From Deinococcus sp. Arct2-2 (lineage in GTDB: Bacteria > Deinococcota > Deinococci > Deinococcales > Deinococcaceae), in assembly GCF_004801315.1 (NCBI RefSeq), contig NZ_SSNW01000013.1:1-64000 (forward strand): 64,000 nucleotides of DNA, given 5' to 3'. The stretch's first letter is position 1. Every line of letters starts with the position of its first letter. Made by a program: the position numbers and the translations under genes. The notes under the pieces were generated by a model that did no database searches, was not told the DNA's origin, and worked only from the letters and a program-made list of their open reading frames with translations. This document shows positions 45,026 to 55,000 of this stretch, piece by piece.

Positions 45026-46039
45026 TTAGTACCGCAGCAGCACGCTGGCCCAAGACAAGCCTGCGCCGAAGCCGCTGAGCACAAGGAGATCGCCGCGTCT
45101 AAGATCATGCGGGCCGTGCAGCATGCTATGCAGCAGAATAGGAATGGACGCCGATACGGTATTGCCTGTGGTGGCCAGTGTGCGCGGCATCCGCTCTAGG
45201 GGCAAGTTCAGCCGGGAGCGCAGGCCGTCCAGCACCAGGTGTGAGGCCTGATGAAATAGGAACAGCCGCACGTCATCGGTGGAGACATTGTGCGCGGCCA
45301 TCAAACCTTGAAGGTGGGGCGGCACCATTCGGTAAGTAAATCCCAGCATCGTTTTGCCGTTCATATGGATCTGGTCGCGGGTGCGGGTGTTGGGGCCGTC
45401 AGTCACTTCAGGCAAGGGTTCGGGCGGCGTGGGGAGGCGGGCCGCGCCGCCAGGTACGCAAAAAGCGTCTTGCAAACTGCCATCGGTACCCCACGCCGAC
45501 CCCAAAATATAAGAGGTGTCGTCTCCCGCAGTGACCCACGTGGCCGCCGCGCCGTCACCAAACAACAGGCGGGTCGAGCGGTCTTGGGGGCTGATCAGCT
45601 TGGTGTAGGTATCGGCAGTCACGATCAGCACGTCGTGGGCCGCGCCCGACGCAATCAAGCTGGAGGCCAAAATCAGGCTGTAGGTAAAGCCGGAGCAAGC
45701 CAGGTTCACGTCGAAAGCGGCGACATACAGGGGCAATTCCAGCCGCCCGTGCAGCAAGCAGGCGTTGGCAGGCAGGCGGTGATCGGGCGTTTGGGTGCAG
45801 AAGATGATGGTGTCAAGGCGGGGAGGGAGTTCGGGCTGATCGGCAAACAGCTTGCGGCAGGCGGCTTCGGCCAAATCGAGCGCAGTTTCACTGGGAGCGC
45901 TGATATGGCGCCGCTCTACCCCCGTATGCTTGGCCGCTTCCAGCACGTTCCAATCAGGAAATTGGGCGTGCAGATCGGCGTTGGTTTCTATGTGCTGGGG
46001 CAGATGCACCGCCACAGCCTCGAGGCGGACGGGTATCAT
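45026..46039 (-). CDS. FabH-like ketoacyl-ACP synthase (KAS III)
   Basis: The 337-residue protein has a thiolase fold with the KAS III triad: Cys115 in VNLACSGFTYSL, His263 in FLFHQASHLVL and Asn293 in ATTGNTVSASIP. GDGAAATWV and SGFGAGLSW are also conserved. KAS III enzymes condense acyl-CoA with a carrier-bound extender, or act as acyltransferases in secondary metabolism. With a free ACP next door, it may supply the starter of the PKS or transfer an acyl group to the released amine. The ATG overlaps the preceding gene's stop as ATGA; the longer upstream frame is not needed. Confidence 0.9.
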   Translation of the reverse strand: MIPVRLEAVAVHLPQHIETNADLHAQFPDWNVLEAAKHTGVERRHISAPSETALDLAEAACRKLFADQPELPPRLDTIIFCTQTPDHRLPANACLLHGRLELPLYVAAFDVNLACSGFTYSLILASSLIASGAAHDVLIVTADTYTKLISPQDRSTRLLFGDGAAATWVTAGDDTSYILGSAWGTDGSLQDAFCVPGGAARLPTPPEPLPEVTDGPNTRTRDQIHMNGKTMLGFTYRMVPPHLQGLMAAHNVSTDDVRLFLFHQASHLVLDGLRSRLNLPLERMPRTLATTGNTVSASIPILLHSMLHGPHDLRRGDLLVLSGFGAGLSWASVLLRY

Positions 46040-47520
46040 GAGGGAGCGACCGGAAGGGGGACAGGAGGCGTCGGCTGAGACTGAATGAGGGCAGGTCTCT
46101 TCATGGACGCGAAATGCGCTTCGGTCAGTTCTTCCACCCGCCCCTGCATCAGCGCGGTTTGAATCAGTGGCACGCGGTAGGCTCCTTCGGGCGTCAGGCG
46201 AATGGCGGCGTCTTGGATAGTCACGAAACCCAATTCGGCGGCGGCTTGCCAAATGCCGGGGAAGTCTTCCAGCACATCTCGCCCAAAATTGGCGCGGTAG
46301 CTGGCGCGGTCTACGCTCAGGGATTGCAGGTTGCGGAACAGCAGCGAGAGCCGTAAATCTGCCGGAGTACGGGTGTAGCCGACTTCAGTGGGCAAGTGGC
46401 CCGCGTCCAGCGCAGCGTAATAGGCCGTGAGGGTGCGGGCGTTCATGAAGGTGGAACCGCCGTTCTGTCCAATTTGTTCGGGGCTGTCATCCGGGCTGTG
46501 ATGATCTGGGCTGTGATGATCTGGAAAGTCCGAAATGGCTGCGTAGCCCCAGCCCCACACATCGTGGGCATCGAAGGTGCGGCGGCATTCCTCGTAGATG
46601 AAGCCCGCTTCTTGGCTCTGCTTTTTCTGAAAGTCATACGGCGTCAATTGTTCGTAGCTGCCCGCTGTCAGCAATTCACGGGCCAGAAGGTACATCTCGC
46701 GCACCAGTTCTGGCCCCGGCAACTCTTCGCGGCGGTTCAGGGCAAAGTCGGTTGCGCCGCCCACGTTCAGTTCGTAGTGGGTGATGTGTTCCACGCCCGA
46801 CGCCATCAGGTCGCGCAGGTCGCGCTCTAGGTGCGTCAGCGTTTGCTGGGGCCAGCCAAAAATCAGGTCTACGTTGCAACCCAATCCCAATTCTGCCGCC
46901 CATTCCACCGCCTGAAACACATGCTTGGGCTGCTGTTTGCGCCCGCTCAGCAGGCTCAGTTGGTGGTCGAGTTGCTGCGCTCCCATACTGACGCGCGTCA
47001 CGCCGTGCGCCTGCATCACCTCCAATTTTTCTCGGCTGAACAGTTGCGGAATGCCTTCCAGCGTGACTGGGGTTGCGGCGGGCAGGGCGGGCAGCAGGTC
47101 ATGAATCAGGCTGAGTAAGCGCGGGTATTGGTGGGCCTTCAACAAATTGGGCGTGCCACCGCCAATAAAAATGGAACGGGGCTGCAACTCCGTCCAGCGT
47201 TCCCGGTACAGTTCGCCTTCGCGGGCAAGGAAATCCAGATACACGTCGAGTTGATCTTGATTGCTGTACGCCTCGGTGGGAAACAGACAGTAGCCGCAGT
47301 GGGCTGGTTCGGTGGTGAGACAAAACGGCAGGGCCACATACAGCTCACAGCTGGGGGCGTCGGAACCGGGCGGGCGGCCGTCCAGCGGCGTACCCGTGCC
47401 GCCCTTCCAGAAGCGGGGCGAGGGAAAGCTGTGCAGCACCTTGTTCACCTGCCGCTGCCTCAACTTGCTTTCAAAAAAGTGGCGGGCGGCGGCGGGCGTG
47501 GTCAGGTCGAGTCGGGTCAT
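46036..47520 (-). CDS. HemN-like radical SAM enzyme with CX7CX2C cluster motif
   Basis: The 494-residue protein is related to coproporphyrinogen-III-oxidase-type radical SAM proteins. ALPFC starts the cluster motif as in HemN, IFIGGGTPN is the SAM-binding GGGTP stretch, and GCNVDLIFGWPQQT follows. A C-terminal HemN-like domain is present (about 380-460). The cluster cysteines are Cys67, Cys75 and Cys78, giving CX7CX2C instead of the usual CX3CX2C: four residues are inserted between the first two. HemN relatives in PKS clusters include methyltransferases and cyclopropane-forming enzymes, so C-methylation or cyclopropanation of the chain is a reasonable guess. Short DHHSP repeats (DNA 46481-46527) lie in a loop near residue 335. 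It lies 116 bases after the GNAT gene. Confidence 0.87.
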   Translation of the reverse strand: MTRLDLTTPAAARHFFESKLRQRQVNKVLHSFPSPRFWKGGTGTPLDGRPPGSDAPSCELYVALPFCLTTEPAHCGYCLFPTEAYSNQDQLDVYLDFLAREGELYRERWTELQPRSIFIGGGTPNLLKAHQYPRLLSLIHDLLPALPAATPVTLEGIPQLFSREKLEVMQAHGVTRVSMGAQQLDHQLSLLSGRKQQPKHVFQAVEWAAELGLGCNVDLIFGWPQQTLTHLERDLRDLMASGVEHITHYELNVGGATDFALNRREELPGPELVREMYLLARELLTAGSYEQLTPYDFQKKQSQEAGFIYEECRRTFDAHDVWGWGYAAISDFPDHHSPDHHSPDDSPEQIGQNGGSTFMNARTLTAYYAALDAGHLPTEVGYTRTPADLRLSLLFRNLQSLSVDRASYRANFGRDVLEDFPGIWQAAAELGFVTIQDAAIRLTPEGAYRVPLIQTALMQGRVEELTEAHFASMKRPALIQSQPTPPVPLPVAPS

Positions 47521-47636
47521 GGGGGAACCTCGCGCAAGGAACGCAGACTGTCAGTGGTAAGTAAAAAAGTCGTGGTGGCCGGAGAATTTGCACTCCCGAT
47601 GACGAGAAAATACTTCTGAACCGCTCTGCTGAGGAC

Positions 47637-48776
47637 CTACCTCAGTCGCAGCGGGCCGACACGTGTCAAACCGTCTAGCCTTAAATTTGGGGCCGGAAAC
47701 AGCAACATCAGGGTGCAGACTTGCGGCACGGGAATAAAACCGCATGCCAGAAAAGTGGCCGCGTGGCGGGCGTCGGTGCGGGCGGCGAGGGTGAGCCAAG
47801 CGCCGCGCTCTGCACTGGCCGCAGCGGTGGCGTGCAGCAAGTGGCGGCGAGCAGTGGGCGTCAGGTCGTCGAGCAGCAGCAGATCTATAGCTTCGGCGGG
47901 GATATGGGAACGGCTGTGCAGCGGCCAAGCAAAGCTGGTGCTGAAGCCCTGAATGTGTCCGTGAATCTGGCTGACCAATGTGTGTGATTGAGCCAAGCGA
48001 TGAGACTGGGGCGGTGAATGGAATTGATGGGCAAGGCCGGAAGCGTCCCACAGTTGCGCCAAATCGGAGCGGGCGGCGGCGCGGTCTAGCAGGAGATGAC
48101 AGGCGGGCAAGTCGGCGAGTGTATAGGGGCGCACCTCTCCTCCACTCCGGCCAACAGTGTTGCGTCTAGGTCCGCCTTGCAGAGCTGACAGCGCCCGCAA
48201 TCCGGCGCGTTCGGCGGGGTGACCCAGCGCACCGACTACTGCACGAGCATTTAGGAACCGCATCCAAAAATGGACGGATTTAAGAGGGCGGTAGCGGGCT
48301 GGAAATGCCCGCTGAAATGCCGTCCAGAACTGCGCGGCAGGTGTATGCGGCGCAGCGTTGACATAGCCCAACATAAACTCCAACCCGTGCCGACGGTGCG
48401 CCCGCTCCAGCGCATTGATCAGGCGGGTGGCGACTCCGCGTGAGGCATAGTCGGGATGCACGCTCAAATAGCTGCCTTGCGTACCATGCCGAATCTCAGC
48501 GCCCACACGTAGCGTCAGGCGATCGGCCAGAAAACAGCCCACCAAGCGCCCGCCGTCGTAAGCGGCCAAGCGAAAATCGTGGCTATCTTCGCCTGTATCC
48601 AGCACTTGCCAGCCCAGACTTTGCGCGTCGTACACGGGAATCAGGTCGCGGGCGAGGTAGCGGCCTTGCCAAGAGAGGTTGATCAGGGCGGCCAGTTCTG
48701 CCGGATCGCCGTCGAAGGGGCGAACCTCTATCCGGCCCGTGCCTGTCGGCTCTGCGCGGATGGCGACGGCGCTCAT
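47637..48776 (-). CDS. GNAT-family N-acetyltransferase
   Basis: The 379-residue protein has a first GNAT domain (about 15-170) with the acyl-CoA motif YLSVHPDYASRGVATRLINAL, in which SRGVAT takes the place of the usual Q/RxxGxG/A. A second, more divergent GNAT-like half follows (about 215-379, EVRPYTLADLPACHLLLDRA...). Such proteins transfer an acyl group from CoA to an amine. Its ATG overlaps the stop of the aminotransferase gene (ATGA), so it may acylate the amine that enzyme makes. A role in self-resistance by modifying the product is another option. Confidence 0.82.
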   Translation of the reverse strand: MSAVAIRAEPTGTGRIEVRPFDGDPAELAALINLSWQGRYLARDLIPVYDAQSLGWQVLDTGEDSHDFRLAAYDGGRLVGCFLADRLTLRVGAEIRHGTQGSYLSVHPDYASRGVATRLINALERAHRRHGLEFMLGYVNAAPHTPAAQFWTAFQRAFPARYRPLKSVHFWMRFLNARAVVGALGHPAERAGLRALSALQGGPRRNTVGRSGGEVRPYTLADLPACHLLLDRAAARSDLAQLWDASGLAHQFHSPPQSHRLAQSHTLVSQIHGHIQGFSTSFAWPLHSRSHIPAEAIDLLLLDDLTPTARRHLLHATAAASAERGAWLTLAARTDARHAATFLACGFIPVPQVCTLMLLFPAPNLRLDGLTRVGPLRLR

Positions 48777-50290
48777 GCGAACACCCTATGTGCCTGCATC
48801 CGCCGCACTGCTTCGGTCAGGCCTGCCGAGATCTGGGTTACATCTGCCGCCGTGTGCGCCGCCGAAAGGTCTAGGGTGGGCAGAGTTTCCATATACACGC
48901 CCCCAAGCCGCAGGTACAGCGTGAGCAAGCGGGCCGCCCGCACGTTGATAGGCGTGAAGGCGCGGAAATAGGCGCGGGCGGGGTTGTGGGCGTCGGGCAG
49001 CGGGGCGGCTGTGGCGTCTGACCCGTCGGGATCAGCCGGAGGGAGAGAAAAAGCCAGCATGGAATACAGGCGCGGATGACCGTCGAGGTGGAGCGGGACG
49101 CCGAGACAGGCGGCGAGAGCGGCGACTTCTTCTTTCAGGTGGGTGTGGTGGGCATCCAGCGGCGCGAACAAGCCCGCTCCGGCCTGCGCGATGGCCCGCA
49201 ACGCCGCCAGCGACGCCGTGACACTCAGCGAATTGGCGGCAGTCGTGGTGCTGATCCAGACCTTCTGGCTCACGTAATCGTTGACCAATCCGGCAGTCGT
49301 AGCGCGGTTCATCAGGTCGGCGCGGCCCCCCACCACACTGAGGGGCAGCCCCAAACCGCCCGTTATTTTGCCGAAACAACTCAGGTCGGGCTGCACGCCA
49401 AACGCTTGGGCCACGCCGCCCGGCGCCAGGCGAAAGCCGGTCACTACTTCGTCGCAGATTAGGGGAATGCCCAGTTCTGTGGTAACGCTGCGGAGTTGCT
49501 GAGCGAAGGCCTGTGCGCCCGCGAGATCGTTCATCATGAAGCGCGGCACGGGGTCGAGCAGCACGCCCGCCAATTGTGCGGCGTGATCGCGGATCAGTTG
49601 CAGGGCGAGGGAATCGCCGTAGGGCAGGATTAAAAATTCCGCGCCCGCCGCCTGAGACACGCCCCCGGTGGCAACTTCGGGAGCAATGTTGTCCAGTGGC
49701 CCTTCCGAGGTGCGGCCTGCCCAAGTCAGCGCCGGATTTACGAGGCCAGACTCGTGCCAGCCGTGATAACAGCCCTCGAATTTGGCGATCAGGGTGCGGC
49801 GGGTGGCGGCGCGGCACAGGCGCACGGCGGCGGTAATGGCGTCAGCCCCGGCGTGCAGAAAGGCCACCCGCTCCAGCCCCGGCACCAGCGCACAGATGGT
49901 TTCGGCCAACTCCACCTGCTGAGACACGAAATAGCCCGCGCCGGGTCGTTTGCCCAGTGCGGCGGCGAGGGCGGCCACCACAACGGGTGGATTGTGGCCC
50001 AAGATGCCCGCCGTATAGCCCATGTGCGCGTCTACGAAGTCGTGCCCATCGGCACACACGATGCGGCCCGCTTGCGCTTCCTCCAGACACAGCGGCAACA
50101 CCGGGCTGAAATAGGGCAGTTGCGAGCGGCCCCCGCTGAGGCACTGTTGGGCGCGGGCGTGCCACTCCAAAGATCGGCGCTGGCGGGTGGCAACGGCAGC
50201 CAGCACACCTAACACGTCGCGGTTTCCGGCAGCCAGCAGGTTCAGCGCCCGCTTTTGGTCGGCGCCGAGTGACAGCGGTGCGGCAGTCAT
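48773..50290 (-). CDS. Class III aminotransferase (glutamate-1-semialdehyde aminomutase-like)
   Basis: The 505-residue PLP enzyme has a fold type I core: DGHDFVDAHMGYTAGILGHN, FLHAGADAITAAVRLCRAAT (cofactor phosphate region), KFEGCYHGWHE, LICDEVVTGFR with the PLP-binding Asp, and the Schiff-base Lys near 308 in CFGKITGGLGLP. It is closest in style to GSA aminomutase-like enzymes. In myxochelin B biosynthesis an enzyme of this type (MxcL) aminates the aldehyde released by a terminal reductase domain. The gene follows the reductase gene here with an ATGA overlap, so the same chemistry is proposed. About 30-40 N-terminal residues precede the usual start of the family. Confidence 0.9.
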   Translation of the reverse strand: MTAAPLSLGADQKRALNLLAAGNRDVLGVLAAVATRQRRSLEWHARAQQCLSGGRSQLPYFSPVLPLCLEEAQAGRIVCADGHDFVDAHMGYTAGILGHNPPVVVAALAAALGKRPGAGYFVSQQVELAETICALVPGLERVAFLHAGADAITAAVRLCRAATRRTLIAKFEGCYHGWHESGLVNPALTWAGRTSEGPLDNIAPEVATGGVSQAAGAEFLILPYGDSLALQLIRDHAAQLAGVLLDPVPRFMMNDLAGAQAFAQQLRSVTTELGIPLICDEVVTGFRLAPGGVAQAFGVQPDLSCFGKITGGLGLPLSVVGGRADLMNRATTAGLVNDYVSQKVWISTTTAANSLSVTASLAALRAIAQAGAGLFAPLDAHHTHLKEEVAALAACLGVPLHLDGHPRLYSMLAFSLPPADPDGSDATAAPLPDAHNPARAYFRAFTPINVRAARLLTLYLRLGGVYMETLPTLDLSAAHTAADVTQISAGLTEAVRRMQAHRVFA

Positions 50291-52035
50291 GACTTGCCTG
50301 CGCTTGGAAGCGGCAAAAATCCACTCTTAACCATGCCTGACAGGTAAAACCGAATCAGATCGGCGGTCACAGGCGGGCAAGTTAGGCCTTGCGGGGCGAG
50401 CTGGGCCACTGCCTGCGCTCCGTCGAAGTGCGGGGGCCGCAGCCCAGTCGCCTCAGCCACACCCAGATGGGCGATCAGGGGGAGCAGCGTGTAGAGCGAG
50501 TTTTCTGGCCCCGCTGCCTCTATGCGGGCCTGCCAGTCGCCGTAATCGGTGGTTGCCAGCGGGTAGCCGGAGGCGCGCAGGTATTCAAAAATGTCGTTCA
50601 GGGGGCTGCTTTCGGGGTTGACGAGATGATAAGTCTGCCCCTGCGAAGCCTCATTCAGCGCCAAGTGCACCAACCCAGCGGCGGCGTAGTCGGCACTGAC
50701 AATATTCAGACCGCTGCGGATGCTGGGGGCTACGCCCAGTTGCACGCAGCCCCGCAACAGGCGGCACAGCGCGTCGTTTTCGTTGCTGACGCCGGTGCGC
50801 GTATCGCCGCCGATGACGCTGGGGCGGTACACCGTGACCGGAATACCGCGCCCGCACGCTTGCCGCGCCACACTTTCAGCCACCCAGCGGCTTTGGGCGT
50901 AGCCGCCCGTCACGGTGGGCAGGGCGTCTATGTCTTCGGTTTCGGGAATCCGGGCGCGGCCCAGCAAACGCGAACTGCTGAACAGATGAATGGTACTCAC
51001 AAAATGGACGGGCTTCAGGTGGCCGCGCACCGCCAGCCGGAACAGGTCGGCGCAGGCGTCTACGTTGCTGGGTTTGAGGGTGGCGTAAGCGTAAGCGAAA
51101 TTCACGGTGGCCCCGGCGTGAAACAGGGCGTCTACTTCGTCAGCGAGGGCAGAAAATCCAGCTTCTCCCAGTCCGAAGTGGAGAGAAGTCAGGTCGCCGG
51201 GATGGGCAAGGACACGGCGTTCATCCCAAACGGCATCGGGGCAAAATCGGCGCTGAGCGGCCCGCAGACGTTCTAGGGCGGCTCCTTCAGATTCGGCCCT
51301 GACCAAACAATGGACGGTCAAGTTGGTGGTTTCCAGCAGTTCGGCCAGCAGATGTGAACCAAAAAACCCGGTGGCTCCGGTCAGGAAGACGGCCCGCCAT
51401 TGCTCCGGCGCTTTGGCCTCGGCTCCGGGCGCGGGCTGAATATCGGCGGCCAAGTTCACGTCGGCCCGCAAGAGGTCGGTGGACTGCTCTAGGTCGGTGT
51501 CGTCGGCCTCGAATTCGGAAAGATCAAGTAGATTGGATTCTGTGGGTTGGGTTCTTTGGGCCAGCGCCACGCCTGCCGCCACTCCTGCCGCTGTGGGGGA
51601 CGAAAACATCAGCGCAACGGGCAAAGTGACGCCCAAGCGTTCGCGCAGTTTGGCCCCCAGTTCTGTAGCTAGCAGCGAATCGCCACCCATCAGGAAAAAG
51701 TCGTCGTGGATGCCGAGGTCGGCGCGGTTCAGGACTTCACGGAACACGGCCAGAATGTCGCGCTCTAGGTCGGTGCGCGGAAGGGCGCTGGCGGTGGCCG
51801 CCGCAGGAGACGGGTCGGGCAACGCCGTGGTATCTACTTTGCCATTGGCCGTCAAGGGAAAGGCGGGCAGCACGGCAAATTGGCGGGGAATCAGGTGGGC
51901 GGGGAGGCGGCGCTCCAGTTCAGCCCGCACGTCGGCAGCCAGTTGATCGGCGGCCCAAGCGGGCGGCGGCTCAAGCTCCTGCTCTGTCAATAGGTGGGCC
52001 AGTAACGTGCGCTGTGTGGGCGTGAGGTGGCTCAT
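50287..52035 (-). CDS. NRPS: adenylation C-terminal part, PCP, terminal thioester reductase
   Basis: The 582-residue protein opens with the small C-terminal subdomain of an adenylation domain: A9 LPAHLIPRQFAVLPAFPLT and A10 TANGKVD with the catalytic Lys near 65. The large subdomain is on the preceding protein. A peptidyl carrier domain follows, with Ser near 118 in FFLMGGDSLLATEL. Then a reductase domain (about 215-575) has the NADPH motif LTGATGFFGSHLLAELL and GGYAQSRWVAES near 380; the usual YxxxK is YxxxR here. It would release the bound chain as an aldehyde (or alcohol). Start and stop overlap both neighbours by ATGA. Confidence 0.9.
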   Translation of the reverse strand: MSHLTPTQRTLLAHLLTEQELEPPPAWAADQLAADVRAELERRLPAHLIPRQFAVLPAFPLTANGKVDTTALPDPSPAAATASALPRTDLERDILAVFREVLNRADLGIHDDFFLMGGDSLLATELGAKLRERLGVTLPVALMFSSPTAAGVAAGVALAQRTQPTESNLLDLSEFEADDTDLEQSTDLLRADVNLAADIQPAPGAEAKAPEQWRAVFLTGATGFFGSHLLAELLETTNLTVHCLVRAESEGAALERLRAAQRRFCPDAVWDERRVLAHPGDLTSLHFGLGEAGFSALADEVDALFHAGATVNFAYAYATLKPSNVDACADLFRLAVRGHLKPVHFVSTIHLFSSSRLLGRARIPETEDIDALPTVTGGYAQSRWVAESVARQACGRGIPVTVYRPSVIGGDTRTGVSNENDALCRLLRGCVQLGVAPSIRSGLNIVSADYAAAGLVHLALNEASQGQTYHLVNPESSPLNDIFEYLRASGYPLATTDYGDWQARIEAAGPENSLYTLLPLIAHLGVAEATGLRPPHFDGAQAVAQLAPQGLTCPPVTADLIRFYLSGMVKSGFLPLPSAGKS

Positions 52036-55000
52036 GGTTGGCCTTCTTCTGGCCCTGCCCGTGTCTCCGAAACTGCACTAACTCGCTCCAGCAAGCGGGC
52101 AAAACGGGCCTCTGGACGCAGATCAGCGATACTGGCGGCGCGGGTGGCTGCCACTCGGTCAGGTTCCAGTAGGCCACCCACCAGCGAGTGAACGACACGC
52201 TGCGCCGGGCCGAGGCACAGGGCGCGGGCCACAGCCGCCTCATCCAACTCGCCTACCTGACACACGCCCAGCGCTGTAGATGCAGCCTGAAGCTCCAGCA
52301 GCCCGGTCATCAGCCCCGCCTCCAACGTGCAAAAGTGAATGGAGCGGTGGCCGTACACGGGGGCGATGGCCCGCACATGGGCCACCAAGAACAGGGCGAA
52401 AGCGGCCTCGTCGAACATGGGCCGGTTGATGAGAGGGTGGTAGGCGGCGCGGGGCAAGGGCGGCGCGTCGGGGATGGCATGCAGACTGCCGGAAGCGGTG
52501 TCGAGGACGTGCAGGCCAGCTTCCAACCCCTGTATGCGGCCCGCCCGCGCCCACAGATACGCGCCCACCGGGTACAGGTCGCCCGCCGAGGCGTAGCGCC
52601 GCCGCCCGGTGAGGGGATCGGGCAGGAGTGCGCCCAGCCACGCGCCGAACAGGGCCGCAGGCACAGGCTCCAGGGCGAAGCGGCGAAAGCTGCGGCGGGC
52701 GCGGAGCCGCTCTAGGTGCGGGCCGATGGGTGAAGTGAGTGGGAAAGTGGTGCTGTGTTCGGAAAGAGGGGCAGATGTTTTTTGTTTGAAGGCAGCGCGG
52801 GCTTCCAGCGTGGTCAAGAGCTTGAGTTCTGCGTCTAACTTAGTATTGCCACTCTGGTACGGGCGCAGCAAGTCGGCGGCGTGCAGCAGTTCAGCCACGA
52901 GGGAATCTGGGGCAGAAGCTTCGGCGGGTGCGTCTGGCACAAGGTAGGCCGTGAGCGTGGGCTGTCCGGCGGGGCCGGGGCGTACCGTGACCAACGTGTC
53001 CCGCACACCCGGCACGGCACGGATGGCGGCTTCGACTTCTCCGAGTTCGATGCGGTGGCCGCGAATTTTGACTTGGCGATCTACGCGGCCCAGCAACTCT
53101 AGGGTTCCTCCCGGCAGTACGCGCCCCAAATCGCCTGTGCGGTACAGCCTTTCTCCGGTGCGGGGATGCACAAAAAAGCGGGAGGCACTGCGTTCGGCGT
53201 CCTGCCAGTAACCCAGCGCCACGCCTACGCCGCCAATAAACAATTCTCCGGGGGCCAGATCGGGCGCGGGATTCAAGGCCGAGTCCAGCACTTGCACCGT
53301 TTGGTGGGACATCGCGCGGCCATATGGAACGCTGGCCCAGCCGGGATCTAACCCCTTAATTTCATGCAAGATTGACCAGATCGAAGCTTCGGTGGCCCCG
53401 CCCAAACTGACCAACCGAGCGTGTGGCAAGTGCTGTTGTACGGTTGGCAAGAGGCCCAGCGGAATCCAGTCGCCGCTCAGGAGTAGCAGACGCAGGGAAG
53501 CCAACCCGTCAGAATTACCCGAACTTAACAGCATCCCCAGCAGCGCCGGAACCGAATTCCAGACCGTGACGCCGTGAGACCCAATCAGGTGACGCCAGTG
53601 GTCAGGATCGCGGCGGCCCGTGTGGGTGGGCAGCACCAGCGCCGCGCCCGCCGCGAAGGTGCCGAACAGGTCGTACACCGACAAGTCGAAGGTAAGCGCC
53701 GACACGCCCAAGACCTGATCAGAGGGGCCAATGCCGAAGCGTTGGTTCACGTCCAGCACGGTATTGACCGCGCCCCGGTGGTCGATCATCACGCCTTTGG
53801 GCTGCCCGGTAGAGCCGGACGTGTAGATGATGTAGGCGAGGTCGCTGGGCAGAATGGTAGGGAGCGGTAAGTGGGCGGCGGGCGGGGGCGAATCGGTGAA
53901 GGGCAACACCGTTAGACCGAGTGGAGTGGGCAAGCGGGCCCGCAAGTGCGGCTGCGTGAGTGCCAAGCGTGCGCCGCTGGCTTCCAGCAAGCTCAGCAGG
54001 CGTTCGGGGGGCTGATCGGGGTCAATGGGTAGATACGCGCCGCCCGCCCGCAGCACCGCCAACGCTGCCGCCGCACCCTCCCAGCCGCGTTCCATGACCA
54101 ATGCGACAGGCTGCCCTGCACTTACGCCAGCGGCCCGGAGCGCCTGTGCCCAAGCTGCGGTCAGGGCGTCCAGTTGGCCGTAAGTCCAAAGTTGGTCGCC
54201 TGCGATCAGGGCCGGAGCATTGGGTTGTGCGGCGGCGCGAGACTCGAACAGGCTGGGCAAAGTGGCGGAAGTGCGGTACGGATCGTGGGTAAAACCGGGA
54301 GCAGGCGAAGTGGCCCGCGCCTCCAACTGGTGAGCCGGGGCCAAAGGATAATGGGTGGCCGTCCACGCTGCCGCGCCGCGGGCAAGGTCATGCAACAGGC
54401 GCACGTTGGCCGCAAACATCTCGTCCAGCACGCCGGGAGCAAATAGTGCGGCGCGGGCGTCCCAGTGGATATTCAGGCCGCCGCCCTGCTCGAACACCTG
54501 ATGATCGAGGCTGACCTGCGGCGTTTGAGACAGGCCGTACACCACGTCTACGGGCAGCGGCGGCGGAATGGTGTCCCCGGCGCTGAGGCTCCCCGCGAGG
54601 TGGCTGGTAAACACGACGGGATATAGGGCGTGCCGCGCTCCGGCGTCTTTTGCGAGGTCGCGCATGACTTGTACGCCGCTGTAATACCGGTGTTCTAGGT
54701 CAGCCCACAACTGCGCCTGAAGTCGGGCGGCGCGGGCGCTGAAGGGTTCGGTGGGTTTCAAATCGAAGGCCAGCAGCGTAGTTCCGGTAAAGTCGCCCAC
54801 CAAGCGCGGCACGGCGGGATGCAGCGGCAAGCGGTTGAAGACGGTCAGATTCAGCGAAAAGCGGCGGCTTCCGCTCCAGCCCGCCAACACCGTGCCAAAC
54901 GCGCCCAGCAGCACACTGGCAGGCGTAACGCCGTGTTGGTGGGCCAACGTTTTGAGCGCCTGCCACTCCTGCGGCTCTAAGCGGGCGCTGCGGCGAGAGA

